Positions 10,901 through 23,136 are shown, numbered from the stretch's first letter. The stretch is DNA of 64,000 nucleotides from Caecitellus pseudoparvulus (GCA_965644315.1 CBFFRQ010000051.1:1-64000), one strand, 5' to 3'. Notes: generated by a model from the letters alone, not told the origin. Numbers and translations: made by a program.

Positions 10901-13337
10901 TCTGCGAACAAAGCAGGCGCGTAGGCTGGCAGGGTGATGGAGCGCTCCAGGAGGAAAGACAGGGGGGAGGTCTTCTTCAGCATTCTGTCCGTCAGCTTGC
11001 GCTGCGCGACCAGCTCTGCGAACAGCTGCATGTCTGCCGCCAGGGCCACCTGCACGCCCTCTGCCACGTCACTGCCCTTGTGCACTCGCCCATTCAGCGT
11101 GATGCTGGGCACGGGCAGCCCACGTGCAGCAACATACGCTGCAATGCGGCGCAGGCGTTTCCGCAGGGCGCCATCGGCATCTTCCAGGGCCTGCAACGCT
11201 TCGCCCCGGAAGGAGTCGGACAGCCACGAGTCAGTGAAGGTCTTCATGCTGGAGGCGTAGGCTGTGATGACGTCTTCCAGCGACAACTGCACGGCTGCCT
11301 GCGGGGTGTCGCTTTGCGCCAGCATGGCTGCGCGGTTGGCCGCCTGGCTCGCTTCCATCCACACCTGAGCCAGCTGCTGCAGGAACGCCACCCCTGCAGA
11401 GGTGCCATGGTGCTCCACTGCCGCGGCAAAGACGAGGGCAGTCTGCAGTGCCGTGGCGGGGCGCTGTCTGGAGCTGGGTTTCGGCAGCGCCTCCACTGAC
11501 CGCTTGCTGTTGGGGTCCACGTGCGCGTACCCGAGGGAGCCTGGCGTGATGACTGGGACGACGCCCATGCGAATGGGCTGCCCAGCTTGCACAAAGTAGG
11601 AAGCAGTGGCCAGTGCCTGCAAGCTGGCTGGCTTGGACAGGTCCAGCACCAGCAGCGCTGTGTACAGGTTGCGCCGCACCGGCGGCATGCCCCGCATGGA
11701 CCGTTGCCGCAGCAGGGACACACTGCGCTTCCAGCTCTTGAACTGGGCGTCACGCTCGATGTTGTTCAGCCAGAACACGGCACTGCGCGCTCCCCGGCGC
11801 ACGTCCACTCGCAGCACATCGGCGCCGGGCTCAGGGGCATCGCCCGCCTCGGGCCCCCCCCCCTCCTCCGCCCCACCCAGAGCACGCAAGGCAGTCACCG
11901 CCGTGCCTGGGAGGGGCAGCTGCGCCATGCCGGACAGGACAGCCGCCTCCTCCTGCCACGTGGACAGGAGCTGGAAGAAGTTGAAGGCGGGGGAGGTCGC
12001 ATCCACCAGCCGCCCGTTGACGAGCACGAGGTCTTGTCCGCCCGTGAAGCGGCGGTTCCACCGCGACTCGTACCCGACACGGGGGTGTGGCGTCACGGCA
12101 CGCAGGGTGTGGGCCACGGCGGGGAAGTTCCCTGTCAGGCGCTGCAGGGCCAGCAGGGGGTCGGTGTCCACCTGCCCCAGCTGCCCGGGCTCCCCCGCCG
12201 CACCCGCCTGCCCCACAGCGTGCAGGTACGTGGTGGCTGCGGCACCCACCTGCCCCCAGGCCTGGAGCAGCAGTGCATCCTTGTCTGGGTGGTCTGGCTC
12301 AGGGAGGGGCGGCGGCGGGGACAGTGACCCGCCCAGTGCCTGTTCCACGTGGAAGCCGTCACCCTCCCACTCCTGCAGCACACCTTGCCCATTCTGCAGC
12401 TCCTCGGCCACATGGTCGGCGTCTCGGTCGTCCACTGCCTTGTACTCCATGCGCTTGACATCCAGACCCACGCCGTACCCTGACAGGCGGGTGGTGGGCC
12501 ACACCTGCCCAGCGCTGGGCTGCACGTGTCGGAAAGCCACCACCAACCGCACCACGGCAGACTGCAGCAGGGTGCCCACCACACCATGCCACTGCGCGAA
12601 GGAGGGCGTCCCCAGCACACCGTACAGCGTCACATTCACACCCACCTCTGCGCCTGAGCTGCCGCCGTCACGAGGGTGGTCCAGCGGCAGTAACTGCCCT
12701 GCAGAGGCAGGCACGGGCGCTGCCGCCGTCCATACGCCAGAGTCAGTGGGCAGGAACACAGCCCCTTCCACCAGTTCCTTCAGCTGCTCCGGCGAGCAGG
12801 CCACCGCGGCGCGGGCAGGTTCGGAGCCTGGCGCGGCGCGGACGACAGCCCAAGTCCGGGCCGCGTCGCGGCGCGCCTCGCACAAGCGCTGCACGGGCAG
12901 GGACAGCTGCCGCGTGGCTTCCACGGCAGCAGTGTAGCTGCGCGTCTCCACGGCCAGCTGCATGACCTTCCGGGAGAGGGGCTTGAGCAAGTCAGCCGTT
13001 GTCGTCTTGACGGCCTGCAGCGCAGCCTGCCACGTCACGTTCGAGGGCGGCAGGGCCACGCTGGCTGCCACTTCGTCCAAGAAGGCAAAGTACAGGGACG
13101 GGTTCTCATCGAACAAGTACTCACTGCGGGGCAGGCGCGCCGCGCCGTGCTGCAGCGCGGCATCCTTCTGCGGACGGGGCAGGCCACTCACCTCGCCTCC
13201 TGCAGGGGGAAGTACGGGCTGCTGGGCCAGGGCGCGAGAAGCGTGCCTTCCACAGCGAGGTCCACGTCTGTGGGATGCGCTGTTGCGCCCCAGAGGGCAG
13301 CGAGCAGCCCCCACAGCACTAGGGCGGCGCGAAACAT
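7978..13337 (-). CDS. UGGT: UDP-glucose:glycoprotein glucosyltransferase
   Basis: Exons 13337-13192 and 13123-7978 join in phase to give 1763 residues, the normal size of the family. The start at 13337 gives a clean signal peptide (MFRAALVLWGLLAALWGATA). The 67-nt intron falls after codon 48 and its removal yields the expected early segment FPLQEASEYLFDENPSLYF. The long central part matches the thioredoxin-like sensor modules. The C-terminal GT24 catalytic domain starts near residue 1390 (IHVFSLASGHLYERFLRIMM), with the UDP/metal-binding Asp motif DADQVVRADL near 1490. By family, the enzyme works in the ER lumen, re-glucosylating misfolded N-glycoproteins so that calnexin/calreticulin can rebind them. 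The end of the protein is a lysine-rich tail finishing KGKAKRKKA, not a KDEL-type retrieval signal. Confidence 0.95.
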
Positions 13338-13582
13338 TGCACGCAGTTGTCGTGGTGCGGGGCGGTTCAATTTCCGCTGCCACTTGGCCCCGCCAAAGCC
13401 CGAGTGTGAGCTTGGAGAGCAACGGGCAGTCCGAGACAAGGACACAATGGGCATTTTAACTCAATTGCTGCATTGTTACACGCCGTTTCCTGTGTGCCTT
13501 GGCTTGGAGGGAGGCCCGCGATCGTTGCCCCCCACCACCCCCCACAAAAACCACAAACCACCCATCTGAGAGCTCCTCAGAG

Positions 13583-16500
13583 TCACACATCGGTCATGGC
13601 CAGGAGCGGCCGCGTGGACTGCTTGCCGGACAGGGCGCCACCTGCTGCCAGCAGCGCCAGCTGCACCATGCCGCCCGTGCTGGCGGCTGCCGCATGCAGC
13701 TTGCTCGCCGCGCGACGTGCCTTGTTCACCTTGTGCATGTACCCGAACACGGGCTTGGGCCGGACGAAGTGGAAGGCGTTCGCAGCCAGGCACTGCCGCA
13801 GTTCCCGGGCGATGCTGTCGTACACGGCTTGCGTCTCGGGGTCCAGCTGTGGACGGGGGTGCGTGTCCAGGGCGGCGGCATCCCCCTCCTCCACCGCCGC
13901 GGCGTTCTTGGTCATCGCACGCCGCACGTCAAACAGCGACAGAAGGTACTCCAACTGGGTGTGCAGGGTGGCGGCGGGGTACTCGAAGTGCAGTTGCCCC
14001 TTGCACCGGGCTCGGGGACACGCCGCCCCAGACCGCCCAGCCCCCACCGCTCGTGTGCGCAGGCCACACATGGAGTCATCGCACTGCAGCCAGTGCTTGC
14101 CCTCTGCCATGATGGCCCGGCGAGCGGCCAGCACTGCTGCGTTCGTCAGCCCTGCACGCATGAGATCCTTCTCCACAACGGTGGGCGGCGTACCGGGCGG
14201 CGCCGCAGCCACTGCGCGTAGGGATGGCAGCAGGCTGGGCACGTGCACGTACAGGCGCAGGGCCGCGACGTCTTCCGCCGTGCCGCCCACACGCTTCACC
14301 TCTGCGGCACGGGCAGTCCACACCGCCACGGCCTGCTCTGGCGCGGCCGTCATTACGCCGCCGCAGGCTGCCTCCACACAGTGCACGCCAGCGACGCCCT
14401 CCAGCCCCGTGCCTGCCTGGCTGATGCTGGCGGGGTGCACGACACCCACGAACGGCCCCAGCACGCCACACCGCGTGCACATGGCCAGGAGGGGCTGGGC
14501 GTCTTTGAACCGCTCGGCGTCGTCCATGACGTACTTGGGGGTGAACCCTTCGTCGTCCCTGCTGGAGCCGTAACGCACAGAGGAGGCGAAACGGCTGGCG
14601 TCAATGCCCATGGCCTCGGCCAGGCGGGCCGCCGCCAGGCCATCGATGGGGTCACACAGGCGGGCGATGGGCGGCAGGATCTGGTTCGCCAGGTACCACT
14701 CGACGTCCACGGTGAGTGCGCCAGCAGACCGCGCCACCTCTGTCGGGTGCCGGGCGCGGTCAGACACGCTCTGCTTGCTAGAGCGCGAAGCGGTAGCGGG
14801 AGCAGCCTCCCCCTCGGCCGTCGCGCCGGCAGCGGTGGGCTTGGTGATGACGTACGGCACGTGGTCGCCGACGTTCACCGTCTTGCCTGCTGCCATCATG
14901 CGCAGGGCAACCTGCAGGTGGGGCTGCGACTTGGCGTCGGGGTAGTCGTGGGGGCTCTTGTTCAGGCCCTTGGTGATGACCCACCTGCCCGTGGCGATCT
15001 CGCCACCGCGTGCCCGCGTGGCCAGGTCCCCCAGCAGCTCCAGGATGTCGTCTGCCACCTTCTCCTTGTCGGCGGCGCGGTCCAGGATTTTGTCCAGCAC
15101 TTGCTTCCCCACCTCCTTGGACAGCACACACCAGTCACGGCGCACGAGGTCCAGCCCCTTCATCTCCTTGTCGTACTTGAGCGTGCCGTCGGGCCCCTCC
15201 TCCACCGTCAGCGCGGCGTACTTCTTCTTCTTCAGCAGCAGCATCATGGCGTACACGCCGTCGATCTCGATTTCCAGCTTCTTGTACAGCTTGTTCACCT
15301 CGCGCTTGACGCGGCCGCCCATGGCCCGCACCTCAGCCAGGTCGGTGCTGTTGGTGTAGATCATGATGGAGTCCGTGTCGCCGTAGATGACGTCCAGGCC
15401 CAGCTCCCGCTCGGCCAGGTCCACCGTGTTCTGCAGAATCTCACGGCCCTGGTGCGTGATGAGCGCCGCCAGGGGCTGGGCGTAGAACCGCGAGTGCTTG
15501 AAGCCCAGGCAGCCGTACATGGAGTTGGCCAGGATCTTCAGGGCCAGCTGGCGAATGTCCAGCTGTGCCTTGATGCCGGCGTTGCGCTCCGACTTCATCT
15601 GGTTCTTCACGGCGCGGCGGCGCTGCACCAGTGTGCGGATAACACGGGGCAGGATGCCGTCTGGGGCAGTGGGCTCGGGGAGCGGCGCCAGGGCAGCCCC
15701 GCCACCCTCCTCCTCGTCGCCGTCCTCCACGTCAGCGTCCCCCAGGCGACGGTCCACCGTGGTGAAGCAGATGTTGTACTCTTGGATGATGGACGGGTAC
15801 AGCGAGTTGAAGTCCAACATGAGGACGAACTTGTCGTACAGGCCCTTCTTGGGCTCCAGCACGAGGCCTCCGGAGTACTTGGGCTTGCCGCGCTTCTTCG
15901 CATTCCGGGCGGCGACGCCAGTGGCGCCCCCAGTCTCCCCCACCGAGCCCTTGGCCCACGGGTTCTCCTTGTCCGGCTTGATGAACTTCAGCCGGTGGAA
16001 TTCGTGCAGCAGCAGGTACTCGATGCGCTCAGCACGGGCCCCCTTCAGGCTGCGACTCCACAGGTTGCCGGACAGGTTCGTCAGCTGCTTGGTGAGGGGC
16101 AGGATCTGCAGCTTAAACATGAGCTGCAGGGCAAGCCAGGCGTCGTTCTGGGTGTGCCGTGCCAGCCAGATGACGTCCTTGGACTCGGCCGCAAAGTACT
16201 TGGGCACATCCAGGGGGTCCACATCCACCCGCTGCTGGCCCAGACGGGTCTTGGCCAGCGCCGTCAGCGCGTACGTCGTCTCCCGCACCAGCTCTCGCGC
16301 TGTCAAGTACGTGTCCACCAGCAGCCTGCCCGCTGTCAAGTTGCCCACGAACTTCTCCTTGCCCCCCGACCCAGTGGAGGGCTTGGGCATGATGCCCAGG
16401 CGCAGGCGCCCCAGCATGGACCAGTTGGGCACCTTGTTGGCGCCCATGCGGTGCAAGAGGACGTCCAGGTCGAAGCCGTTGATGTTGTGCCCCACCAGGG

Positions 16501-18666
16501 CGTCTGGGTCCAGCTTCGCGATGCGTGCCATGAGGAAGGACAGCAGTGCGCGCTCGTTGGGCACGACACGCAGGCTGTCCTTGACGTGCTGGGGCTCCGC
16601 CGCCAGGGCGTCCTTGAAGCCCAGTGGCAGCGCCTGCTTGGCGCTGGGCGCGCGCAGGACGGTGAAGTGGGCGACAGAGGAGGGCTTGCTGTCCGTGGCC
16701 CCGTCAATGGACACATCCTGGTGCAGGACCACGGACGCCATGACCACTTCGTGCATGTGGGAGGTGGGGGACACCACAGTCTTTAAGGACAGGGACGCGA
16801 CGGTGAGGGGCGGGCTGGGCGGCTCTGGTGCCGTGGCGGCGGCCGGCAGACCCTCCACTGACGCAGCGGCAGTGAGGGCTTTGTCCAGGCGCACAATGTC
16901 CTTGGGGTTGCCCACCTCCACCTCGAACTTGCACCAAGACACGCTGGAGGAGCGGATGGTGACGTTGCGCAGCTCCAGCCAGCAGGGCCCCATCAGGTCG
17001 CGCTTGAGCAGGAAGTTCTCCAGGCTGCTCGTGTTGGTGCCAAACACGCGGCTGAAGGTGTTCCCGGACAGGTCTGAGGGCAGTGCAGGGTACTGGGCAG
17101 GGTACTTGATCTTCATGTACTCTTGCACGTCCCGTGGCACGTCGGGCAGCTCAAAGGCGTAGTTGCGGGACACCTTCTTCACGCGGAACATGCCCGCGTC
17201 GCCAGGCGGCAGCAGGCGCTGCACGTGCTGCTTCACCTCCCCGTACACTTCTGTGAAGGACACAGGCCCGCCATCGTCCCGTGCGTTGGTGCGGGGCAGC
17301 ACGAACATGCACCGCTCCAGCCCCGTCACCTTCACGCAGATGCTGGCGTACGCCGCACTGCGCTCGGGGCGGCCTGCCTCCATGAGCACCTTGCCGAATA
17401 GGTACAGCACGCCGGGGTCCCGGCGACTGTTCTCGTAGGCGTCCAGCCAGAACACGCGCAGGCAGACCACCTTCTGGGAAGCCTCCTTGCCTGGCACGTG
17501 GTACAGTGGCAGGTCGCTGTCTGCTTCGGGCGTGGCAGGCCCAGTGGCCCCCGCCGCGGCCGAGCTGGCCTGCATGGCGAACCACTCCCCTTCCTCAGAC
17601 CGGGACATGTCCACGCCCTCAGCAGCGGCGCCACGCGCGGCAGCTGCAGCCGCCTGCAGTGCCTCCGCCTTGCGCCGTGCCCGGGCCTTGGAGGGGGCCT
17701 CCTTGCTCTGTGCCTGGGCCGCCAGCGCGGCAGACAGGCGGTCGCGGGAGGAAGGGGCCGCCTGGCCGCCTTGCGTCGTTGTGCCTGGGCCGCTGCCGGC
17801 AGCGTCCGCCCCGGCAGTGGAGGAGGTCGCCCCCTCCCCCGCTGGGCTTGCGAAGTGCACGCCCCGGCTAGCTGCACCACTTGTCTCGGCGTGCTTGCGG
17901 GACGCGGGGCGAGATGTGCGGCGGGCGCGCTTGAAGGCGGCCGTGATGGTGCCGTCCAGCCCCAAGGCGTCGTCTGCGCCGCCCCCTGTCAGCAGGTCAT
18001 CGATGTCTGCGTCGGCTGTCAGCGCCTGCATGGCGCTGGTGGCACGCGCCTTCTTCACGGCGTCCAGGGAAGAGCTCCCTGACTTCTTGAACATGCTGCT
18101 CAGCACCCCCTTCTTGCCAGCGAGGCTTGCCAGCTGTCGGCGTCGCTTCTGCCCGCCTGTGTGCAGCGAGAATGGGGGCACGGTGCCGCGGTGGCGTTTC
18201 AAATGCCCCTGCGCACGCGAAACGACACGCCCATCACTCACCCAGTGGGCCGTCTTCCTCCGCCTCCTCGGCACCCTCTGCCTCGTCTTCATCGTAAGAG
18301 TCAGCGTCATACTCTTCTCCGTCGTCCACGTACCCGAGCCCATCTGCAGGCGCGGCGGAGCGGAGCATGTGGGAGGGGCTAGCAGCGTGCACTGCACCAA
18401 CGGCGTGACACGCACTGTCGTCCACAACGAAATCTTGCATGGCACGCCGGTCCTGCACCTTCTGCTGATACTCCTCCTCGTCCACGTAGTCGAACAGCTC
18501 TTCCTCGTCGAACTGGAGAGGGAGGCGTGCGCCGTGTGAGGCAGCGAGGTTTGTCTGCCGCTGCAGGCAGCCTCACCTTCAGCTGGGAGCTGCGCTTCAC
18601 GCCGCCCTTCTTGGCCTCGGCCAGCTCCCGAATGGCCTGCATGGCCTTTTTCTTGCTAGAACTCAT
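13583..18666 (-). CDS. POLA1: DNA polymerase alpha catalytic subunit
   Basis: Exons 18666-18577, 18512-18416, 18343-18242 and 18156-13583 give 1620 residues. The N-terminus (AIRELAEAKKGG, then DEEEYQQKVQDR and VVDDNGLGYVDDGEEY) is the typical Pol alpha head, which supports all three introns. The polymerase motifs are intact: motif A DFNSLYPSIIQEYNICF near residue 880, motif B KILANSMYGCLGF near 980, and motif C YGDTDSIMIY near 1025. The exonuclease-like domain is also present (GFDLDVLLHRMGANK). The C-terminus carries two Cys-rich metal-binding modules: CTRCGVLG...CVEAACGG near 1325, and CDDSMCGLR...CPRARCKG near 1460. By family, it extends RNA primers made by primase at origins and lagging strands. 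The gene lies 245 bp upstream of UGGT on the same strand and diverges from pyridoxal kinase. Confidence 0.96.
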
Positions 18667-19124
18667 GGCTGTGCTTGACTCGATTCCGCTTGGCAGCCCA
18701 CACTTGCCGCTGCAGGTAGCGAAAGCGGCCGGCCAGGCGCTGGTGCCGCCTCCGTTTGAAAGCTCCTGCCGCGCTGGGACACCCGCCAAACTTGGGCAGC
18801 CGCGAGGAACGGTGGGACGCGGTTTGAGTATTGCACGACTCACACGTGCCGTGCGAGTGCCTTGATTTTGACGCAAGACCCAGGAAGTGCTGCAGTGCCT
18901 CGGAGGGCTCGTTGGGGCAGCAGCTGGCAAATCCCGCAGGCAGCTCCGCCCCTGTCGCAACATCCAATCCCACCAGCACATTTCCTCTTCTCTTCAAAGA
19001 TGACATGATTGGTTTACCCCGCCCTACAGCTGAGATTCTCTGCAGCTCCTGACGTAGACGCGTGTGACGTGGGCCGCCCTGCGCGGAATTCGACTCAGCT
19101 CCGCCCAGAACCTCATCGCCAGCA
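18667..19124. promoter_or_regulatory. Divergent intergenic region between POLA1 and PDXK
   Basis: These 458 bp separate the two start codons of oppositely transcribed genes, so they must hold both promoters and 5' leaders. I see no clear TATA box, repeat or conserved coding sequence. Confidence 0.5.
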
Positions 19125-20304
19125 ATGGCAGCAGCCGAGGACTGTGAGGAACCACGGTGCTTGTCCATCCAGTCACACGTTGTGGCGGGGTATGTGGGCA
19201 ACAAGAGCGCTACCTTCCCCCTGCAACTGCTGGGCGTCGACGTGTGCCCCGTGAACTCCGTGCAGTTCAGCAACCACACTGGGTACAGGCAGGGCATCAA
19301 GGGGCAAGTCCTCAATGGCGAGCAGCTGCTGGACCTCCTAGAGGGCCTGCGCGCCAACTCCCTCCTGCACTTCTCCCACGTCCTGACCGGCTACATCGGC
19401 TCCGATTCCTTCCTGTCTGCCGTGCTGCAAGTGCTCAGCACGGTGCGGGAGGTTGCCCCCGACGCACAATACGTGTGCGACCCAGTGCTGGGCGACCACG
19501 GCAAGCTGTACGTCCCGGAAAGCCTGGTGAAGGTGTACCGGGAGCAGGTGTTGCCAGTGGCCACCACCCTCACCCCCAACCAATTCGAGGCAGAGCTCCT
19601 GTCTGGCGTGGAGGTGGTGGACGTGCCTTCCCTGCTGGAAGCCTGTGGCGCCCTGCACAGTGCAGGCGTGCACCGTGTCATCGTCACCAGCACGGACCTG
19701 GACGCGGCCAGCTTCCCCCCTGACACCATCCCGACCTCCCTGGGCCCTTGCATGGTGGCAGTGGTGAGCTGTCCTTGGGCTGACGTGGCGGACAGTGCCC
19801 TGACGTGGAGTGACGCCACCACTCCACACGCAGCGTGCGTAGCGACACACTGCACACTGCCCCCCACGTGCGCTCGGCGGCCCCACGGAGCCTGCATGCC
19901 ACCCCACTCTGCCTCCCACAGGTTTGGCATCTGCATCCCCCGCATGGAAGGCAGCTTCACAGGCACAGGCGACCTGACAGCAGCACTGCTCCTGGCCCAC
20001 ATGCACAGCCACAAGACGGACATGGTGCATGTGGCCCTGCAAGCCATCCAGACCGTGCACGTGCGTGGGGTTTACGTCAACGCAGCGTCGCAAGGCACCC
20101 TGGACACTTGCACCCCCGCTCGCCCCTGCACAGGCCGTGTGTCGGCGCACAAAGGAGCTGGGTAGCAGCCAAGGAGCCAAAGCGGACACGCCCCTGCCCG
20201 AGCTGCAGCTCATAAAGTGCCGACACATGATCTTGGAGCCACCTCCCAACCCTGGCATCTTCGCCTTCCCCATACAGACCGCAGCCGGCCGTGCTGACGC
20301 GTAG
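19125..20304 (+). CDS. PDXK: Pyridoxal kinase
   Basis: Best exon set is 19125-19834, 19922-20060 and 20134-20304, giving 339 residues. The N-terminus shows the family pattern (LSIQSHVVAGYVGNKSATFP, LLGVDVCPVNSVQFSNHTGY), then the DPVLGDHGKLYVPE segment, the TPNQFEAELLSG segment and the catalytic anion-hole motif FTGTGDLTAALLL. The last exon restores the usual C-terminal strand (ELQLIKCRHMILEPP). By family, it phosphorylates pyridoxal, pyridoxine and pyridoxamine using ATP in vitamin B6 salvage. The first donor is ambiguous. GTGAGC at 19764 looks stronger but breaks the frame before GTGD, while GTGCGT at 19835 keeps it and gives an 87-nt intron of normal size. The exon end chosen therefore adds about 24 residues before the catalytic motif. 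Confidence 0.92.
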
Positions 20305-20801
20305 GACAGAGCAGGGCAAGGGAAGTACCTGTATGAGCAAGGCAGAGAAGCCAGCTGCCTCTGCAGCTGTGTGTTCCGTGTGCGACAAGGCGTGAAGAGG
20401 GTTGCTATTTGTGACTTTGGCCAAGCTGCAGCGCAGCGGCCTGGGGCAGAGGAGCAAAGCAGCCAACCTCGGATGATCCACCGAAGCTGTGCGGATGAAT
20501 GGCGGCTCTGGTGTATTTTCTCGGCATTCTTTCGCCTGCAGCCTCCACAGCTTGCATGGAGCTTGAGGCGTGTCGTGCGGTAATTGACACGCCGCAGGAT
20601 GTGTGGCAGGCTAGATTTCCGAGCGCTGGCAGCAAGGTGGAGAGCTGCCTACACAGCTGAAAATGCTGCGAGAGGGTGGCATTGAGCGTGTAGTAGGGTG
20701 GGGTTTGTGCCAGGCTTCTGGATGGACTGAGCAAGGGCGAGCGCACAGCAGGCTTCACGCCAGCGTGTGTTGCTGAGTACGTCGAACTTCAATGACTGCC
20801 C
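20305..20801. other. Gap between PDXK and first repeat-family remnant
   Basis: About 500 bp with no recognisable coding sequence. It follows the PDXK stop and runs into the decayed repeat-family copy. The right end (about 20700-20800) may contain further decayed family sequence that I cannot align by eye. Confidence 0.4.
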
Positions 20802-21302
20802 TTGGCTAGGTGTGGCGAGAGGGGCTTGGATGTGCATGTCAGTGATAGGTTGGGCCCACGTGCAGCGTTTCGTCTGGCGGGCCGCAAAGTCCACGCGGAA
20901 CAGGTGCGGGAACTTGTGTCCTGGCCGAAGCACACCATTTCAGGAGATGTGCAGGCTGAACGTGCCAAGGACCCCGACACCCTTTCGCAAGGGATATGTG
21001 CCAGTGGCCATGGTGATGTGGTGCGCGAGCTGTTGGCGCTGGCCGGGCATCAAGCGGTGGACGTGCACGCCGAAGATCGGGGTGCGCCTGAATGCGGGTT
21101 TAGTCTTGCCTGCCGCGACAGTCGTTGGACTGTTGTTCGTGAGTTGTTCGACCTCACTGGGCATCGAGCCGTTCTGCTTCAGGTCCGGCTTGAGGCTGGA
21201 GAGGTGGCTGTGCAGCCAGCCAAGGATGCGGTGTGGTCCGGCACCAGCACTCGACGAGGACGAAAGGCTATGATGCTACTGCGGGCATGCCAGGGAGGGT
21301 GA
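20802..21302 (+). pseudogene. Decayed, 5'-truncated copy of the ankyrin-like repeat family
   Basis: This frame has no good start codon and lacks the constant N-terminal module of the family. The first part shows eroded repeats (GERGLDVHVSDRLGPRAAFRLA). A better repeat follows (GHGDVVRELLALAGHQAVDVHA), and the end is an almost intact C-terminal cassette (VAVQPAKDAVWSGTSTRRGR then KAMMLLRAC). The pattern, with a preserved 3' end and an eroded 5' end, suggests a remnant left by unequal recombination at the left edge of the plus-strand cluster. A short expressed protein cannot be excluded. Confidence 0.7.
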
Positions 21303-21733
21303 CCAACCCAGGCCTCCCCAGCCTCCTCGCATCTCTTCCACATCCCAGCTACTGCGCTTGCCCAACTTCCCCCTGCCTGCGCAGAGTGGGGGCAGACCAC
21401 TCACGCACACTGCCTGCTGCACAGTAATGGTGCCGTGCAAGAACCAGGCGTGAAATGCATCGGGATGGCGTGTGCTGGAAGACTGTGTGGGAGGACTTGA
21501 AGCGTGGGACTGGGCGAGCCAAAGCAGAGCACTCCTGATTGAGGCAGGGTCGCCACAGGCAATAGACACACTGACAACAACCCAATTCAAATCATACTAC
21601 TCTTAGATTTGTACTTCATGCACAACAATCACGCTTGGTCATCACCTGGACCCTCCATTTTGGGTTGTCGTGTTGTGGAGCGTATGCGGTAATTGACGCA
21701 GGCAGGCAAGGCAGAAAGGCATAGCTGCCCGGC
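21303..21733 (+). repeat. Duplicated spacer of the repeat-family cluster (plus copy 1)
   Basis: About 430 bp between the decayed copy and the next gene. Long blocks recur in the spacers at 22852-23136 and 24160-24602 and, inverted, at 39790-40244, 41628-42061 and 44466-44914. Shared landmarks are a Cys/Pro-codon-like CT-rich block just after the stop, a middle block around GAACCAGGCGTGAAATGCAT, and a leader ending CATAGCTGCCCGGC directly before the ATG. The spacer was therefore duplicated together with the gene and should carry its promoter and 5' leader. Confidence 0.75.
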
Positions 21734-22851
21734 ATGGAAGCAGGGAGCGAGGCAGAGCGGTGTGTGGCTCTGTGGCGGGGCGCATGTCGGAATGGTGACG
21801 CCAGTGCGCTGACCCGGATGCTGGGCGTGGGTGGGGCGCCAGGGGGTGATTTGAGTGGGCTGTCGCAGGATGAGACAACTGACGCTCTTCTGGTGGCGTG
21901 CAAGGCGGGTCATGTGGGTCTGTTGCGTGGGTTGCTGGAGTTGACGGGCGATCGTGCAGTGGACGTGCACGTCAGGGATGACATGGGGCCTGAGGCTGGC
22001 TTCCGCCTTGCCTGTGAGAATGGGCACATTGGCGTGGTTCGTGAGTTGCTGGCGTTGACAGGTGATCGAGCCGTGGATGTGCATGCAGGGCGCGAGTACA
22101 TCTTCATTCGTGCTTGTGAATGTGGCCATGTAAATGTCGTGCGCGAGCTGCTGTCAATGACTGGGGATCGTGAGGTCGACGTACATGTTGATGATCGAGA
22201 TGGGCCTGGGGGGGCTTTTTGGTATGCCTGTAAGTTTGGCCATCTGGATGTAGTGCGTGAGTTGCTGGCTTTGAGCGGGCATCGTGAAGTGGATGTCCAT
22301 GCAGGATTCGAGGGCAGCCCTGAAGCAGCCTTCTGGGGTGCCTGTCAAAATGGGCACCTTGGTGTAGTGCGCGAATTGCTGGCTTTGAGCGAGGAACGAA
22401 CTGTGGATGTTCATGCAGGGTTTGATGGCACTCCCGAGGCGGGATTCCGGGGTGCTTGTGCAAATGGGCACCTTGATGTGGTGCGCGAGCTGTTGTCACT
22501 CACAGGGCATCGTGAGGTGGATGTGCACGCGGGCCCTGAGGGCTAGGCCTGAGGCTGGCTTCCAAGACTTGCTTGTGAGTTTGGGCACTGTGAGATGTGG
22601 TGCGTGAGCTGCTGGCGCTGACGGGTGAGCGTGCAGTGGATGTCCACGCCGGTGATGGAGATGGGCCTGAAGCTGGCTTTCGAGGCGCCTGTGAGCATGG
22701 GCACATTGATGTGGTGCGGGAGCTGCTGGCTTTGAGCGGGCATCGTGAAGTCGATGTACATGTTGGACTTGATGGCATTCCTGAGCATGGATTCTGGCTT
22801 GCATGTGCAGCCTGCTGTACAGTGACGGTGCCATGTAAGAACCAGGCGTGA
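21734..22851 (+). pseudogene. Disrupted member of the ankyrin-like repeat family
   Basis: It opens like the intact copies (MEAGSEAERCVALWRGACRN, then DETTDALLVACKAGHVGLL) and runs through six repeats to an in-frame stop at 22544-22546. The next stretch has lost the frame, and repeats resume from about 22597 (MVRELLALTGERAVDVHA). That part then runs straight into spacer sequence at about 22808, so the conserved C-terminal cassette is missing altogether. The fusion of repeat body to spacer is the signature of a deletion. A 270-residue truncated product from the first frame is conceivable, but without the cassette it would differ from every intact member. Confidence 0.8.
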
Positions 22852-23136
22852 AATGCATCGGGGTGGCGTGTGCTGGAAGACTGTGTGGGAGGACTTGAAG
22901 CGAGAGAGGTTGGGCAAGCCACAGCAAAGCACCCCAGGTTGAGGCGGTGTGGCCACAAACACCAGACACTCGAACCTCTGGCCAAATCCAGACATACTAG
23001 TATTCAAACCATGCTTCATGGACTGCAGGCACGCTTGGACACCACGTGGACCCTTCATTCTGCGCTGTTGCGAAGGGGGCTGAGTGCGGTAATTGCTACA
23101 GTCCAGACCAGGCACACCGTGGCATAGCTGCCCGGC
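22852..23136 (+). repeat. Duplicated spacer, shortened copy (plus copy 2)
   Basis: This spacer matches the right-hand part of the 21303-21733 spacer (blocks around GAACCAGGCGTGAAATGCAT and GTGTGCTGGAAGACTGTGTG, and the leader ending CATAGCTGCCCGGC). It is shorter because its left part was lost in the deletion that removed the end of the preceding gene. It should supply the leader of the gene at 23137. Confidence 0.7.

Noticed and set aside
14243-16786. Very long open frame on the plus strand (847 codons) opposite Pol alpha
   Set aside because: It is the antisense shadow of a highly biased coding sequence; the polymerase motifs on the minus strand are decisive.
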